Of a stretch of 64,000 nucleotides of DNA, positions 25,766 to 35,256 are shown in pieces. Below the pieces are notes generated by a model that was not told the DNA's origin, searched no databases, and worked only from the letters and a program-made list of their open reading frames with translations. The stretch spans positions 98,466-162,465 of the forward strand of contig NZ_KE557278.1 in NCBI RefSeq assembly GCF_000442255.1, written 5' to 3'. Numbering within the stretch: position 1 is the stretch's first letter; the number at the start of each line of letters is the position of its first letter. The DNA is from Salipiger mucosus DSM 16094. Its GTDB lineage: Bacteria; Pseudomonadota; Alphaproteobacteria; Rhodobacterales; Rhodobacteraceae. A program made the position numbers and the translations under genes.

Positions 25766-27054
25766 GAACCTCCCGTGCGCTTGCGGTAGATGATGTCGAC
25801 AAGCACGGCGAGCACCAGCACGGCGCCGACGACGATGTTCTGGAAGGGGGCGTCCACGCCCACCATGGCCATGCCCGACTGCAGCGACTGCATGATGAGC
25901 GCGCCCAGGATGGCGCCGTAGATCGTGCCCACGCCGCCCGAGAGCGCGGTGCCGCCGATCACCGCCGCCGCGATGACGCGCAGCTCGTCCAGCGTGCCGA
26001 TGTCGTTCGAATGGAACGACAGCCGGGCCGAGGCCACGAGACCCGCCAGCGCGCAGAGCGTGCCCATGATGGCGAAGACCTTGACCGTCAGCAGGCGGGT
26101 GTTGATGCCCGAAAGCTCGGCCGCGTCGGGGTTGCCGCCGGTGGCGAAGATGTAGCGCCCCAGCCGCGTGCGCCGCGCGACCACCGTCATGACGACGGCG
26201 ATGGCGATCAGCAGCAGCACGGAGTAGGGCACGCCGTAGCCGGCGGTATAACCCTCGGGCATGGTCTCGCCCCGCGCCTCGAAGGTGCGTTCCAGCACGC
26301 GGCCGGGCACCTCGTAGGCGTTCAGGATCGCGACGAAGCCCAGGATCAGCACCGCCGAGACGACCATGAGCGCGACCTCCGCCCAGACCGGCTTGACCGG
26401 GAAGTCGTGCGAGATCCGCGCGCGCCGGGCCTGCCAGATCGCGACGCAGGACGCGGCCACGCCGATCAGCCCGACGATCCAGCTGCCGGTTTCGCCCATG
26501 GTGCCGCCGATGCCGCCCAGCAACTGGAAGTTCTCGTCCAGCGGGCCGATGGTCTGGCCGCTGGTCAGGTACCAGGCGACGTTGCGCCAGACCAGAAGGC
26601 CGCCCAGCGTCACGATGAAGGCGGGGATCGTCAGGTAGCCGACCAGCCAGCCGTGGAAGGCGCCGATCAGCGCGCCGGTCAGCAGCCCCACGATGATCGC
26701 GACCGGCGCGATCAGGGGGTTGCCGTAGTCCAGCCCCATGCCGGGCAGAAGCTGCGTCTGCGTGATCGCCATCATGGCCGAACAGGTGGCCAGCAGCGAG
26801 CCGACGCTCAGGTCGATGTGGCGGGTGACGATCACGAAGACCATGCCCGTGGCCATGATCGCCACGCTGACCGTCTGGATCGTCAGGTTGAAGATGTTGC
26901 GCGATGTCAGGAAGCGCCCATCCGTGAGGATGTTGAACATCAGGCAGACCACGACGAAGGCACCGACCATGCCCAGCAGGCGGGTGTCGATCTCGAGTGT
27001 CTGGAAGATGTTCCTGCGACCGGACGGGTTGTCGGTTGCGCTGGCCTCGGCCAT
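25762..27054 (-). CDS. xylH: Xylose-type ABC importer permease
   Basis: A 430-residue permease with many membrane-spanning segments (for example [61 protein letters not shown]) and the RbsC/XylH signature region [12 protein letters not shown] and [15 protein letters not shown]. It forms the sugar channel in the inner membrane with xylG. The length fits XylH better than the shorter RbsC (about 320). A strong RNA hairpin in the 68-bp gap upstream separates it from xylF. Confidence 0.88.
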   Translation of the reverse strand: MAEASATDNPSGRRNIFQTLEIDTRLLGMVGAFVVVCLMFNILTDGRFLTSRNIFNLTIQTVSVAIMATGMVFVIVTRHIDLSVGSLLATCSAMMAITQTQLLPGMGLDYGNPLIAPVAIIVGLLTGALIGAFHGWLVGYLTIPAFIVTLGGLLVWRNVAWYLTSGQTIGPLDENFQLLGGIGGTMGETGSWIVGLIGVAASCVAIWQARRARISHDFPVKPVWAEVALMVVSAVLILGFVAILNAYEVPGRVLERTFEARGETMPEGYTAGYGVPYSVLLLIAIAVVMTVVARRTRLGRYIFATGGNPDAAELSGINTRLLTVKVFAIMGTLCALAGLVASARLSFHSNDIGTLDELRVIAAAVIGGTALSGGVGTIYGAILGALIMQSLQSGMAMVGVDAPFQNIVVGAVLVLAVLVDIIYRKRTGGS

Positions 27055-27081
27055 GGCGTGACCTCTGGTGCTGAAGTGGGG

Positions 27082-27110
27082 GCGGACCCCGGCGCCCGGC
27101 CGGGGTCCGC
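27082..27110 (-). terminator. Long perfect stem-loop between xylF and xylH
   Basis: A 12-bp perfect stem (27082-27093 with 27099-27110) with a 5-nt loop lies inside the operon. Such hairpins after binding-protein genes commonly stabilise the upstream mRNA or partly stop transcription, giving an excess of binding protein over membrane components. Confidence 0.7.
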
Positions 27111-27122
27111 GGGATCAGGCGA

Positions 27123-28157
27123 TCAGTTGCAGGGCGAGGGACCGTCGGTCACGCCCTGGCAGAGCGCGTCCTGCGAGATCCAGCCGGCATCGACCACGGT
27201 GTCGAGGTTGTCCCGGGTGACCGGCACCGGCTCGAGGAACTCGGCCCAGAGCGTCGTGCCGCCCGGCGAGGTCCACTCCTGCGCGCCTTCCAGCTCGCGC
27301 ATGTCGGTGCCCTCGGCCATGGCGACGGCGATCTCGCCGGCGCGGCGGCCCAGGTCGCGGGCGTCCTTCCAGACCGAGACGGTCTGCGTGCCGCGCGCGA
27401 TGCGGTTCAGCGCCGCGTGGTCGCCGTCCTGCCCCGAGACCGGGATGCCGTCCATGCCCTGCGCGGTCAGCGCCGCCACGGCGCCGCCGGCGGTGCCGTC
27501 GTTCGAGGCGACCACCGCGTCGACGTTGTTGTCGTTCGCGGTCAGGATCTGTTCCATGTTGCGCTGCGCGTTGGCCGGCAGCCACTGGTCGGTATAGGCC
27601 TCGCCGACGATGGTGATGTCGCCTGCGTCGATGGCGTCCTGCAGGATCTCCTGCTGGCCGCCGCGCAGGAAGTCGGCGTTGGGATCGGTGGGCGAGCCCT
27701 TGATCATCACGTAGTTGCCCTCGGGCTGCGCCTCGAGCACCGCGCGGGCCTGCATGCGGCCGACCTCGATGTTGTCGAAGGTCAGGTAGAAGGCGCGGGG
27801 GTCCTCGATCAGGCGGTCATAGCCCACCACCGGGATACCCTCGTTGGCGGCCTGCTGGACCGCCGGAATGATCGCCTGGCTGTCCTGCGCCAGGATGATG
27901 AGCGCGTCGGCGCCCTGGCTGATGAGCGATTCCACGTCCGACAGCTGCTTGGACGAGGACGACTGCGCATCCGCCGAGATGTAGCTTGCGCCGGCCTCTT
28001 CCAGCGCCGACTGGATCGCGGCCTCGTCCGTCTTCCAGCGCTCTTCCTGGAAGTTCGACCAGCTCACGCCGATGACCGGGCCGTCCTGCGCCAGCACGGG
28101 CGAAGTCAGGCACGTGGCCGAGAGCGCTGCCGCGAGCAGCGTGCGTCTTTTCATCAT
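27123..28157 (-). CDS. xylF: D-xylose-type sugar-binding periplasmic protein
   Basis: A 344-residue type I periplasmic binding protein. The signal peptide ([23 protein letters not shown]) is followed by [18 protein letters not shown], which matches XylF, with the sugar-contact regions [33 protein letters not shown] and [16 protein letters not shown]. It captures xylose (or a related pentose) for the XylGH transporter. GGGAGG lies five bases before the ATG at 28157. No xylA or xylB is in the window, so catabolic genes must be elsewhere. Confidence 0.9.
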   Translation of the reverse strand: MMKRRTLLAAALSATCLTSPVLAQDGPVIGVSWSNFQEERWKTDEAAIQSALEEAGASYISADAQSSSSKQLSDVESLISQGADALIILAQDSQAIIPAVQQAANEGIPVVGYDRLIEDPRAFYLTFDNIEVGRMQARAVLEAQPEGNYVMIKGSPTDPNADFLRGGQQEILQDAIDAGDITIVGEAYTDQWLPANAQRNMEQILTANDNNVDAVVASNDGTAGGAVAALTAQGMDGIPVSGQDGDHAALNRIARGTQTVSVWKDARDLGRRAGEIAVAMAEGTDMRELEGAQEWTSPGGTTLWAEFLEPVPVTRDNLDTVVDAGWISQDALCQGVTDGPSPCN

Positions 28158-28205
28158 GTAATCCTCCCTGAGTCGCCCCGGGTCTCCTCACCCGGGTCTG
28201 CTGGC

Positions 28206-28233
28206 ATCTTGCCGTATTTAATTCGTCTGTCAA
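28206..28233 (-). promoter_or_regulatory. Probable xylFHG promoter
   Basis: Minus-strand TTGACA (28233-28228, perfect consensus) is followed 16 bp later by CAAGAT (28211-28206). It lies within two direct ATTAAAT repeats on the minus strand (28240-28234 and 28222-28216), an AT-rich patch that could be part of the operator. Confidence 0.6.
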
Positions 28234-28287
28234 ATTTAATCTTTGCCATTCTGCCCGATATCAAGCTAACATCGGGTCATGCTGCGG

Positions 28288-28300
28288 ATGCGAAGCGCAT
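28288..28300. promoter_or_regulatory. Short inverted repeat in the xylF-xylR intergenic region
   Basis: ATGCG-AAG-CGCAT is a perfect 5+3+5 palindrome between the divergent xylF and ROK-regulator genes, and could be a half of the ROK operator. It is short, so chance is possible. Confidence 0.3.
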
Positions 28301-28354
28301 GTGCGGCAGGGTGTTGGTTGATTTGCCGCAGAATAAGTTCGGAGAGAAAATGAA

Positions 28355-29620
28355 ATGAGCGCGGATGCCCGCCCCGGCCCGATGACACGCTGCGGTCCCC
28401 TGATCGTGGACAACGCCTCGGTGGCGCGGCCGCTCAAGGTCCAGATCTTCGACTATATCCGCGCCACCGGCCCGGTCTCGCGGGCGCGGGCGGCCAAGGC
28501 GCTGGGCATCTCGCCGGGCACCGTCTCGACCATGACCGCCGAACTGATCGAGGCCGGCGTGCTGCGCGAGGCGCCGGTCGCGCGCGATCCGGGCGACGTG
28601 GTGCGCGGGCGCCCGCCCGTGGGCCTCGCCGTCCGGCCCGAGGCCTTCTGCGTCGCGGGGATCAAGCTCTCGGACCGCGAACGCACGGGCATCCTCGTGG
28701 ATTTCGCGGGAGGGCAACTCGCGGCGGTGCGTCACGCGGTGACTCCGGGCAGCATGAACCCCGACACCCAGATCGCCGCCATCGACGAGATGCTCGACAC
28801 GATGGTGCGCGACGCGGGGCTCGACCGCGCCGACGTCGCCGCGCTGGGCCTCGGCATCCCGGGCTTCGTGGACCACGCCCGCGGGCGGGTCGCCTGGTCG
28901 CCGGTGCTGGCGGGGCGCGATGTCGACATGGCGCCGCGCGCCTCCGAGCGGTTGGGTCTGCCCGTGACCATCGACAACGATGCCAACCTCGTGGCCTTGG
29001 CCGAACTCTGGTTCGGAAAGGGCCGCGACAAGCAGGATTTCGCGGTCATCACCATCGAGCACGGCCTCGGCATGGGCGTGGTGCTGAACCACGGGCTCTT
29101 CCGCGGCTCCAAGGGGCTGGGGCTCGAACTGGGCCACACCAAGGTGCACCTCGGCGGCGCGCTCTGCCGCTGCGGGCAGCGCGGCTGTCTCGAGGCCTAT
29201 GTCGCCGACTATGCCTTGGCGCGGGAGGCGACCGCCGCGCTCAACGTCGGGACCGAGCGTCTGCCCGAGATCCCCGATGTGATCGAGAGCCTGCACCGCG
29301 CCGCCAAGGACGGAAGCGAGGCCGCGGCATCGGTTTTTCGGCAGGCCGGGCGCTACCTCGCGGCGGGGCTTGCGAACGTGGTCAACCTCTTCGATCCGAC
29401 GCTCATCATCATCTCCGGCGACCGCATGCGCTATGACTGGCTCCAGCCCGAGGACCTGCGCGCCGAGATGCGCGCCTATGCCATCGACGAGGGCCAGACC
29501 ATGCCGCCGCTCGAACTGCACGAGTGGGGCGACCTGCTCTGGGCGCACGGCGCGGCGGCGCTGGCGCTTTCGCTGGTGACCCAGACCGAGCTGGGCGCCG
29601 CGCAGGAGGCAGTCGCATGA
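28355..29620 (+). CDS. xylR: ROK-family repressor, probable xylose-operon regulator
   Basis: A 421-residue ROK regulator. The N-terminal winged helix (IRATGPVSRARAAKALGISPGTVSTMTAELIEAG) is followed by a sugar-kinase-like domain with the zinc site CRCGQRGCLEAY and EHGLGMGVVLN. Such proteins repress sugar genes until the sugar binds. It is divergent from xylFHG, the classic layout for control of that operon. GGAGAG precedes the ATG. Its stop overlaps the start of the VCBS/CRTAC1 gene (ATGA), an odd partner for a cytoplasmic repressor. Confidence 0.88.
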   Translation: MSADARPGPMTRCGPLIVDNASVARPLKVQIFDYIRATGPVSRARAAKALGISPGTVSTMTAELIEAGVLREAPVARDPGDVVRGRPPVGLAVRPEAFCVAGIKLSDRERTGILVDFAGGQLAAVRHAVTPGSMNPDTQIAAIDEMLDTMVRDAGLDRADVAALGLGIPGFVDHARGRVAWSPVLAGRDVDMAPRASERLGLPVTIDNDANLVALAELWFGKGRDKQDFAVITIEHGLGMGVVLNHGLFRGSKGLGLELGHTKVHLGGALCRCGQRGCLEAYVADYALAREATAALNVGTERLPEIPDVIESLHRAAKDGSEAAASVFRQAGRYLAAGLANVVNLFDPTLIIISGDRMRYDWLQPEDLRAEMRAYAIDEGQTMPPLELHEWGDLLWAHGAAALALSLVTQTELGAAQEAVA

Positions 29621-31125
29621 AGCCCGCGCTCGCCCTCGCGCTCCTGCTGCCCGCCGCCGCCACGGCCGAGCCCCGCTTCGCCCTGCAGCCCGATGCCTTG
29701 CCGGTCGAACACGTCTACTCCGGCGGGTGGGAACACTACGTCGGCGGCGGCGTCGCGGTTCTCGACTGCAACGGCGACGCCCGGCCCGACGTGCTCGCCG
29801 CCGGCGGCACCGAACCTGCGCGGCTCTTCGTCAACGAAACGAAAGGGCCGGGGGCGCCGCTGCGCTTCCGCGACGGGGGGCTTGCCGGGATGACCGGGGT
29901 GACCGGGGCCTATCCGCTCGACATCGACGGCGACGGGGCGCTCGACCTCGCCGTGCTGCGCGTGGGCGCCAACCGCCTGCTGCGCGGTGACGGCGCCTGC
30001 GGCTTTTCCGGCGCGACCCGGGACTGGGGCTTCGACGGCGGCGCGGCCTGGTCCACCGCTTTCGCGGCCACCTGGGAGCCGGGCAACACCCGCCCGACGC
30101 TCGCGATCGGCAACTACGTCGACCGCGAGGACCCCGACGGCCCCTTCGGCGCCTGCGACGACAACGCGCTTCATCGCCCAGAGGGCGACAGCTACGGCCA
30201 GCCCCTCACGCTCTCGCCGGGTTACTGCGCGCTTTCGATGCTGATCTCGGACTGGCAGCGCAGCGGCACGCCCGAGCTGCGGATCTCGAACGACCGGCAC
30301 TACTACATCCGCGGCGGCTACGAGGAGATGTGGCGCCTCGACCCGCTGGCGCCGCGCACCGAGGCCGACGGCTGGAAGAAGGTCTCGCTCTGGGGCATGG
30401 GCATTGCCAGCGCAGACATCACCGGCGACGGCCGCCCCGAGGTCATGCTGACCTCGATGGGCGACCAGCTGCTGCAGTTCAACGAGGGCGACGCCTGGCG
30501 CAACGCGCCCTACGAGGTCGGCGCGGCGGCCCAGCGGCCCTATTCCGGGGACGACGGCCGCCCCTCGACCGGCTGGCACGCCGAGTTCGGAGATGTCGAC
30601 AACGACGGGCGGCTCGATCTCTTCATCGCCAAGGGCAACGTCGACCAGATGCCTTCCAACGCCATGCGCGATCCGAACAACCTGCTGATGCAGGCCCCTG
30701 ACGGCACCTTTTCCGAGGCCGGCGGCGCGGCGGGCATCGGCGACGACGCCCGATCACGGGGCGCGGCGCTGGCGGATTTCGACGGCGACGGACGGCTCGA
30801 TCTCGTGGTCAACAACCGCCGCGCGCCATTGCGGATCTGGCGCAACGAGACGCCCGATACCGGCCAATGGCTCGCGGTCGAGCCCCGTGCGCCTGCGCCA
30901 AACACCCGGGCCGTCGGCGCCTGGGTCGAGCTGCGCACGCCCCAGGGCCTGCAAAGCCGCGAGGTCACCGTCGGTGGCGGTCACGCGGGCGGGCAGGCGG
31001 GCCCGGTGCACTTCGGCCTCGGCCCGCACGAAGAAGCCGAGCTGCGGGTGATCTGGCCCGACGGCACCTCCACCGGCTGGCAGGCTGCGAAGACCGGGCA
31101 GGTGCTGCGCGTCTCGCGCGACTGA
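29617..31125 (+). CDS. CRTAC1-type FG-GAP/VCBS repeat exported protein
   Basis: A 502-residue protein with a signal peptide (MKPALALALLLPAAATA) and several FG-GAP calcium-binding loops: LDCNGDARPDV, LDIDGDGALDL, ADITGDGRPEV, GDVDNDGRLDL, ADFDGDGRLDL. These fold as an integrin-like beta-propeller. The C-terminal ASPIC/UnbV domain ends in ELRVIWPDGT. It is probably periplasmic or secreted. The start overlaps the xylR stop by 4 bp with AGGAGG upstream. Its 3' end lies 3 bp from the converging MauG-like gene. The biological role is unknown; adhesion or carbohydrate binding is inference. Confidence 0.87.
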   Translation: MKPALALALLLPAAATAEPRFALQPDALPVEHVYSGGWEHYVGGGVAVLDCNGDARPDVLAAGGTEPARLFVNETKGPGAPLRFRDGGLAGMTGVTGAYPLDIDGDGALDLAVLRVGANRLLRGDGACGFSGATRDWGFDGGAAWSTAFAATWEPGNTRPTLAIGNYVDREDPDGPFGACDDNALHRPEGDSYGQPLTLSPGYCALSMLISDWQRSGTPELRISNDRHYYIRGGYEEMWRLDPLAPRTEADGWKKVSLWGMGIASADITGDGRPEVMLTSMGDQLLQFNEGDAWRNAPYEVGAAAQRPYSGDDGRPSTGWHAEFGDVDNDGRLDLFIAKGNVDQMPSNAMRDPNNLLMQAPDGTFSEAGGAAGIGDDARSRGAALADFDGDGRLDLVVNNRRAPLRIWRNETPDTGQWLAVEPRAPAPNTRAVGAWVELRTPQGLQSREVTVGGGHAGGQAGPVHFGLGPHEEAELRVIWPDGTSTGWQAAKTGQVLRVSRD

Positions 31126-31128
31126 CGG

Positions 31129-32463
31129 CTAGCGGTCGACCGGCAGGCCCGAGGGCACGCTCTGGGGCACGCCCAGCCGCCCCGAGAGCGAGGCCTCGTC
31201 GGTCAGCGCCGCCATGAAGGCCATGAGCGCATCGAGGTCCGCCTCCGACAGCGGATGCGCCGGCTGCGTGACCGCCGCGGCGATGGCGCCGCGTTCCTCG
31301 GCGTTCTCCATCACCGCCCAGTCCGCCGCCAGCCCCTCGACCTGCGGCAGCACTGCTTGGCGTTCGTAGGCGTCAAGCCCGGCCACCGGGTCGGCATGGT
31401 CGCGGAGGAAGGCCCGCAGGTCGTCGTGCCCGCCCGCGTGCCCCCAGGGCCCGGTCCGCGTCACGTTGCGCAGCATCGGCGTGCGAAAGGCATGGGCATC
31501 GGCCTCGTGCCCCGTCACGCGCATGCGGCCCAGGTCGCGCTGGTGCGTCTCGAAGCTCTCGGCCTTGCCCGGCCCCAGCTGCGGCGCGGCCATGGCGTGA
31601 AAGCCGTGATCCGACAGCAGGGGACCGGAATGGCAGGCGGCGCAGCCCGCCTCGCCGTAGAACAGCGCCATCCCCTCGAGCGCCGCGCCGGTCAGCGGTG
31701 CCTCGCCGCGAAGGTGACGGTCGAAGGCGCTGTCGTCGGCGCGCCATTCCAGCGCCATGAAGGCCGCGATGGCGTTGGAAATGTCGGTGAATCCGATCTC
31801 GTCCGGCGTCTCGATCCAGGGATAGGCCTCACGCACCATTTCGACATAGGCGGGCACGGCGGCCACGCGCCGCGCGATCAGGTCCCAGGCGCCGCCGGGG
31901 CCGGTCAGGCGCCCCTGTCGCACGGCCTTCGAGACGTCGTTCTCCTGGTAGTGGCCCGCCATCTCGTCCGGCGAGAGCACGGGGAACATGGTCTGCGCGG
32001 ACAGGATACCCGAGAAGCCGGGGATCATCGCGTCCTCGAGCGGCGTGCGGAAGCCCGAGGGGCGGCTGCGGTCGATCTCGATACGTCCGTCGGCGAAGAG
32101 CGCCTTGAGGTCCGCGTGCCCCACGTTGAAAAGCGGCGGCGCGTTGCGCGGGATGCGCTGCTCTGGCGGGTTGTCGGGGTCGGCGTGCCGGTCGGGGCCC
32201 AGCCCGATGCCACCGTCGCCCAGCCCCAGCGAGACCCCGTCGCCGGTGGCAAAGCGCGGGTGGTGGCAGCTCGCGCAGGAAACGCTGCGGTTGCCCGACA
32301 GGATCGGATCGTAGAACAACATCTGGCCCAGCCGCGCCTCGGCGCGGTCGACCGGCATGAAATCCATCGGGTCGAGCGGATCGGGCGGCCCGGCAAGGGC
32401 CGTCGCCGCGCAGAGCGCGAGGCTGGCGGTCAGGCACCCGCGCGATGTCATGCGGCGCATCAT
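31129..32463 (-). CDS. MauG/CcpA-type dihaem cytochrome c peroxidase family protein
   Basis: A 444-residue exported protein with two c-type haem sites, CASCH (in VSCASCHHPRFATGDG) and CAACH (in GCAACHSGPLLSDHGFH). The N-terminus is a signal peptide ending at about ALAG. The family reduces hydrogen peroxide or carries out MauG-like oxidations in the periplasm. The start at 32463 lacks a ribosome-binding site; another ATG at 32451 is equally plausible. It faces the CRTAC1 gene tail to tail, a pairing that suggests related roles, and the cytochrome c gene at 32603 is a possible electron donor. Confidence 0.87.
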   Translation of the reverse strand: MMRRMTSRGCLTASLALCAATALAGPPDPLDPMDFMPVDRAEARLGQMLFYDPILSGNRSVSCASCHHPRFATGDGVSLGLGDGGIGLGPDRHADPDNPPEQRIPRNAPPLFNVGHADLKALFADGRIEIDRSRPSGFRTPLEDAMIPGFSGILSAQTMFPVLSPDEMAGHYQENDVSKAVRQGRLTGPGGAWDLIARRVAAVPAYVEMVREAYPWIETPDEIGFTDISNAIAAFMALEWRADDSAFDRHLRGEAPLTGAALEGMALFYGEAGCAACHSGPLLSDHGFHAMAAPQLGPGKAESFETHQRDLGRMRVTGHEADAHAFRTPMLRNVTRTGPWGHAGGHDDLRAFLRDHADPVAGLDAYERQAVLPQVEGLAADWAVMENAEERGAIAAAVTQPAHPLSEADLDALMAFMAALTDEASLSGRLGVPQSVPSGLPVDR

Positions 32464-32602
32464 GGCGCGAGTTAAGCAGCCCGGATGTCTCCGGGCAAGC
32501 GCGCGCTGGCGATGTCGGGGGGCATGGTGTGCGGACGCCCGGCGGGACCGGCCGCCAATCAGGGTCGCGCCGCGCGGCGCGACCCGGCGGATCGCGTCGC
32601 GA

Positions 32603-33046
32603 TCACATGTCGCCGTCGGGGCCGACCGAGACGAGATAGGCCCAGAGGTCCGGCGCGTCGTCTTCGCGGCGCAGCTGGAACGACATGTTGCTGCGGCCGC
32701 TGTCGGTCTCCGCCGCCTCGTGCAGGAAGCCGGTCGGGTCCTGGATGTAGCCGGTGAAGCTTTCCTCGTCCCATTCCAGCCCGGCTTCGCCTGCCGCGAC
32801 CATAAGGTCGGAATAGCGGAAGTCCTCGACCGTGCCGGCAGTACGTCCGGCCACGCCGTAGAGGTTCGGCCCGGTCTGGCCGCCGCGCACGATGGTCTCG
32901 TCGGGGCTTTCGATCATGTGGCAGCTGCGGCACTGGCGGAAGGCGCGTTCGCCTGCCTCGGCGTCGCCGCTGGGTGCGTGGCTCTCGGCGAGGGCCGGCC
33001 CGGCGAGGGCGATTGCTGCAAGGGCTGGGATAAGTCTCGATGTCAT
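32603..33046 (-). CDS. Periplasmic monohaem cytochrome c
   Basis: A 147-residue protein with a signal peptide (to ALAESHA), haem site CRSCH at residues 39-43 (FRQCRSCHMI), and a distal Met likely in SNMSF. The length and the segment TGPNLYGVAGR fit cytochrome c2/c551-like carriers of roseobacters. It would shuttle electrons in the periplasm. GGGAGG lies five bases ahead of the ATG at 33046. It is transcribed in the same direction as the dihaem peroxidase 139 bp downstream. Confidence 0.88.
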   Translation of the reverse strand: MTSRLIPALAAIALAGPALAESHAPSGDAEAGERAFRQCRSCHMIESPDETIVRGGQTGPNLYGVAGRTAGTVEDFRYSDLMVAAGEAGLEWDEESFTGYIQDPTGFLHEAAETDSGRSNMSFQLRREDDAPDLWAYLVSVGPDGDM

Positions 33047-33271
33047 GTGATCCTCCCGATCTGCATCTGTGAACATTCCTGGCGGGCTTTCCGCCCCTGA
33101 AAGGTAGCGGCCGCTCGCGGAGGTCAACATCCGTCGCGCGGGCCGTGTCGTGTTGTCCCACAGGCCCCACGGCGCCGCCACGCCGCGACTGCGCTCTGCG
33201 TCACTATGCCATGCGCGGTTGCGCCGCCGCGCCGGAGCGTTGATAGCTTGGGCGGCAACAGGGGCAAGGCG

Positions 33272-34435
33272 ATGACCGGCCAGGACATCATCATCGAGGC
33301 GGAGCGGCTTTACGACGGCACGGGTGCCGCGCCCCGGCACGACGTGGCCGTGCACCTGAGGGATGGCCGGATCGTCGCGCTGGGCTCTCCCGGCGACGGC
33401 GGCGCGCGGCCGGTGCTGCGCGTGCCGGTGCTCGCGCCGGGCTTCGTCGACCTGCAGATCAACGGCGCCGCCGATGCGCAGTTCAACGATGCGCCCGACG
33501 TGGCCACCCTGCGTACCATGGCCGCCGGGGCCGCGCGTGGCGGCACGTCATGGCTGCTGCCGACCTTCATCACCGCGCCGGGCCGCGCCTATGCCTCCGC
33601 GCTCGACGCCACCCGCGACGCCATCGCGCAGGAGGTGCCCGGCATCCTGGGGCTGCACCTCGAGGGCCCCTTCCTCAGCCCGCGCCGTCCCGGCATCCAT
33701 CCGGCCGACGCGATCCGGCGCCCCGATGCCGAGGACCTCGCCCGGCTCTGCCAGGCGCCGCCGGGCGCCGGGCTGATCACGCTCGCGCCCGAGGAAGTCG
33801 GGCCTGAGGTCGTCTCGCGCCTGGCAAAGGCCGGCTGGACCGTCTTTGCCGGCCACAGCGAGGCCGGCTTCGACACGCTGCGCGGGGCCGCAGAGGCCGG
33901 CCTCTCGGGCGCCACGCATCTTTACAACGCCATGTCCCAGATGACGCCGCGCGAGCCGGGGCTGGTGGGCGCCGCGCTGGGCGGGCTGGTGCGCCACGCG
34001 GGCATCATCGCCGACGGACACCACGTTCACCCCGCGAACCTCTCGCTGGCGGCCCGCACCATGCCGGACCGGCTTTGCCTCGTGACCGATGCCATGCTCA
34101 CGCTCGAGGGCACGCGCGACAGTTTCGAGATTGGTGGAAAGCGCGTGTTCCTGCGCGCGGGCCGGCTCGTGGATGACGCGGGCACGCTGGGCGGCGCGCA
34201 CCTGTCGATGATCGAGGCGGTGCGCAACATGATCGACCTCGCCGGCCTGCGCCCGGAAGAGGCGATCCGCATGGCGACCGACACGCCCGCACGCGCGCTC
34301 GGCCGCGACGACATCGGCCGCATCGCGCCGGGCCGCCGCGCGGGGCTCGTGGTGCTGAGTCGCGATCTGGAGGTGCTGGGCACGCTCACCGACGGCACCC
34401 CGGTCTCGGGCGGCGCCTTCGAGGGCCTGCGCTAG
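33272..34435 (+). CDS. nagA: N-acetylglucosamine-6-phosphate deacetylase
   Basis: A 387-residue amidohydrolase-fold enzyme. Metal and catalytic residues are seen in order: Glu in LHLEGPFLS, His in FAGHSEAG, His in ATHLYNAM and Asp in LVTDAML. It removes acetate from GlcNAc-6-phosphate, feeding amino-sugar or peptidoglycan recycling. The ATG at 33272 is chosen from domain alignment. No nagB, nagK or sugar transporter is adjacent. Its end overlaps that of the convergent TetR gene by 4 bp. Confidence 0.93.
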   Translation: MTGQDIIIEAERLYDGTGAAPRHDVAVHLRDGRIVALGSPGDGGARPVLRVPVLAPGFVDLQINGAADAQFNDAPDVATLRTMAAGAARGGTSWLLPTFITAPGRAYASALDATRDAIAQEVPGILGLHLEGPFLSPRRPGIHPADAIRRPDAEDLARLCQAPPGAGLITLAPEEVGPEVVSRLAKAGWTVFAGHSEAGFDTLRGAAEAGLSGATHLYNAMSQMTPREPGLVGAALGGLVRHAGIIADGHHVHPANLSLAARTMPDRLCLVTDAMLTLEGTRDSFEIGGKRVFLRAGRLVDDAGTLGGAHLSMIEAVRNMIDLAGLRPEEAIRMATDTPARALGRDDIGRIAPGRRAGLVVLSRDLEVLGTLTDGTPVSGGAFEGLR

Positions 34436-35115
34436 GCCGGGTCGCGCCGCCGCGTGCCGTCGAGGAAGATCCGGATCGCGCGGTCCCGGCGCACCGGATG
34501 CTCGTCCATGTCGCGCTCGGCCACCGCCGTGTCCAGCAGCTTGCGGATGCCGTTGCCCAGGACCATGTCCACCAGCATCGTCGCGGCGTGGTCCAGCTCC
34601 TCCTCGCCCAGCGTCAGCTCGCCCGCGGAGACGCCCTCGGCCAGTTCCGCGCGCACCAGCCCGATCACGCGCGACTGTCCCTCTTCGCCGATCCGCCGCG
34701 CCAGGTCGGGATAGGTATGCGCCTTGGCGATCACCACCCGCAGGATCTCGAGCGTCGTCCCCGCGAGGTAGGGCAGCGGGTTGATCGTCAGGATCAGCTG
34801 CAGCCGCTCCTCCAGCGTGCCGCCCCGGTCCTCCGAGGCCAGCGGCCGGAACAGCCACTCGCTCACCCGTGCCAGGCTCGCGCCCAGAAGCTGCTCGCGG
34901 CTCGGGAACATGCCGTAGAGCGTGCGCTTGGACATGCCCGCGTGCCGGGCGATGTCGGCCATCGTCACCTCTTCGAGCGGCGCCCGCGCCAGCAGGTCCA
35001 TCGTCGCGTCCAGCACGATGGATTCGCGCTGCGCGCGGTCCATCTGCAATGGCCGGCCGCGGCGCCGCGGCTCGCAACAGGCGTGCCCCGCCTCCTTTGA
35101 TGAGTCATTCGCCAA
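34432..35115 (-). CDS. TetR/AcrR-family regulator of the RND pump
   Basis: A TetR-family repressor with the helix-turn-helix EEVTMADIARHAGMSKRTLYGMFPSRE and an all-helical ligand domain. The start is uncertain: a TTG at 35115 preceded by GGGAG gives 227 residues; an ATG at 35043 gives 203 residues and is closer to the HTH but has no good ribosome-binding site. It is divergent from the RND genes, the usual layout of a local repressor that is released by pump substrates. Confidence 0.85.
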   Translation of the reverse strand: MANDSSKEAGHACCEPRRRGRPLQMDRAQRESIVLDATMDLLARAPLEEVTMADIARHAGMSKRTLYGMFPSREQLLGASLARVSEWLFRPLASEDRGGTLEERLQLILTINPLPYLAGTTLEILRVVIAKAHTYPDLARRIGEEGQSRVIGLVRAELAEGVSAGELTLGEEELDHAATMLVDMVLGNGIRKLLDTAVAERDMDEHPVRRDRAIRIFLDGTRRRDPA

Positions 35116-35173
35116 AGCGGCGGTCTCCCACGAAGATGTGCATATACGCAGTGCACCTGCAGCATCCTTCAAC

Positions 35174-35200
35174 TTTACAAAACCTGCCAGTTTCCATAAT
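35174..35200 (+). promoter_or_regulatory. Probable promoter of the RND operon
   Basis: TTTACA (35174-35179) and CATAAT (35195-35200) each match consensus at 5 of 6 positions. The spacer is only 15 bp, short for a strong promoter and typical of promoters that a regulator modifies. The leader to the adaptor ATG is about 50 nt. Confidence 0.5.
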
Positions 35201-35256
35201 GCGACTCAAGACCCCAACGGCCGTGCGCCGCCATTCCTTCCACCCGGAGCAGATTC

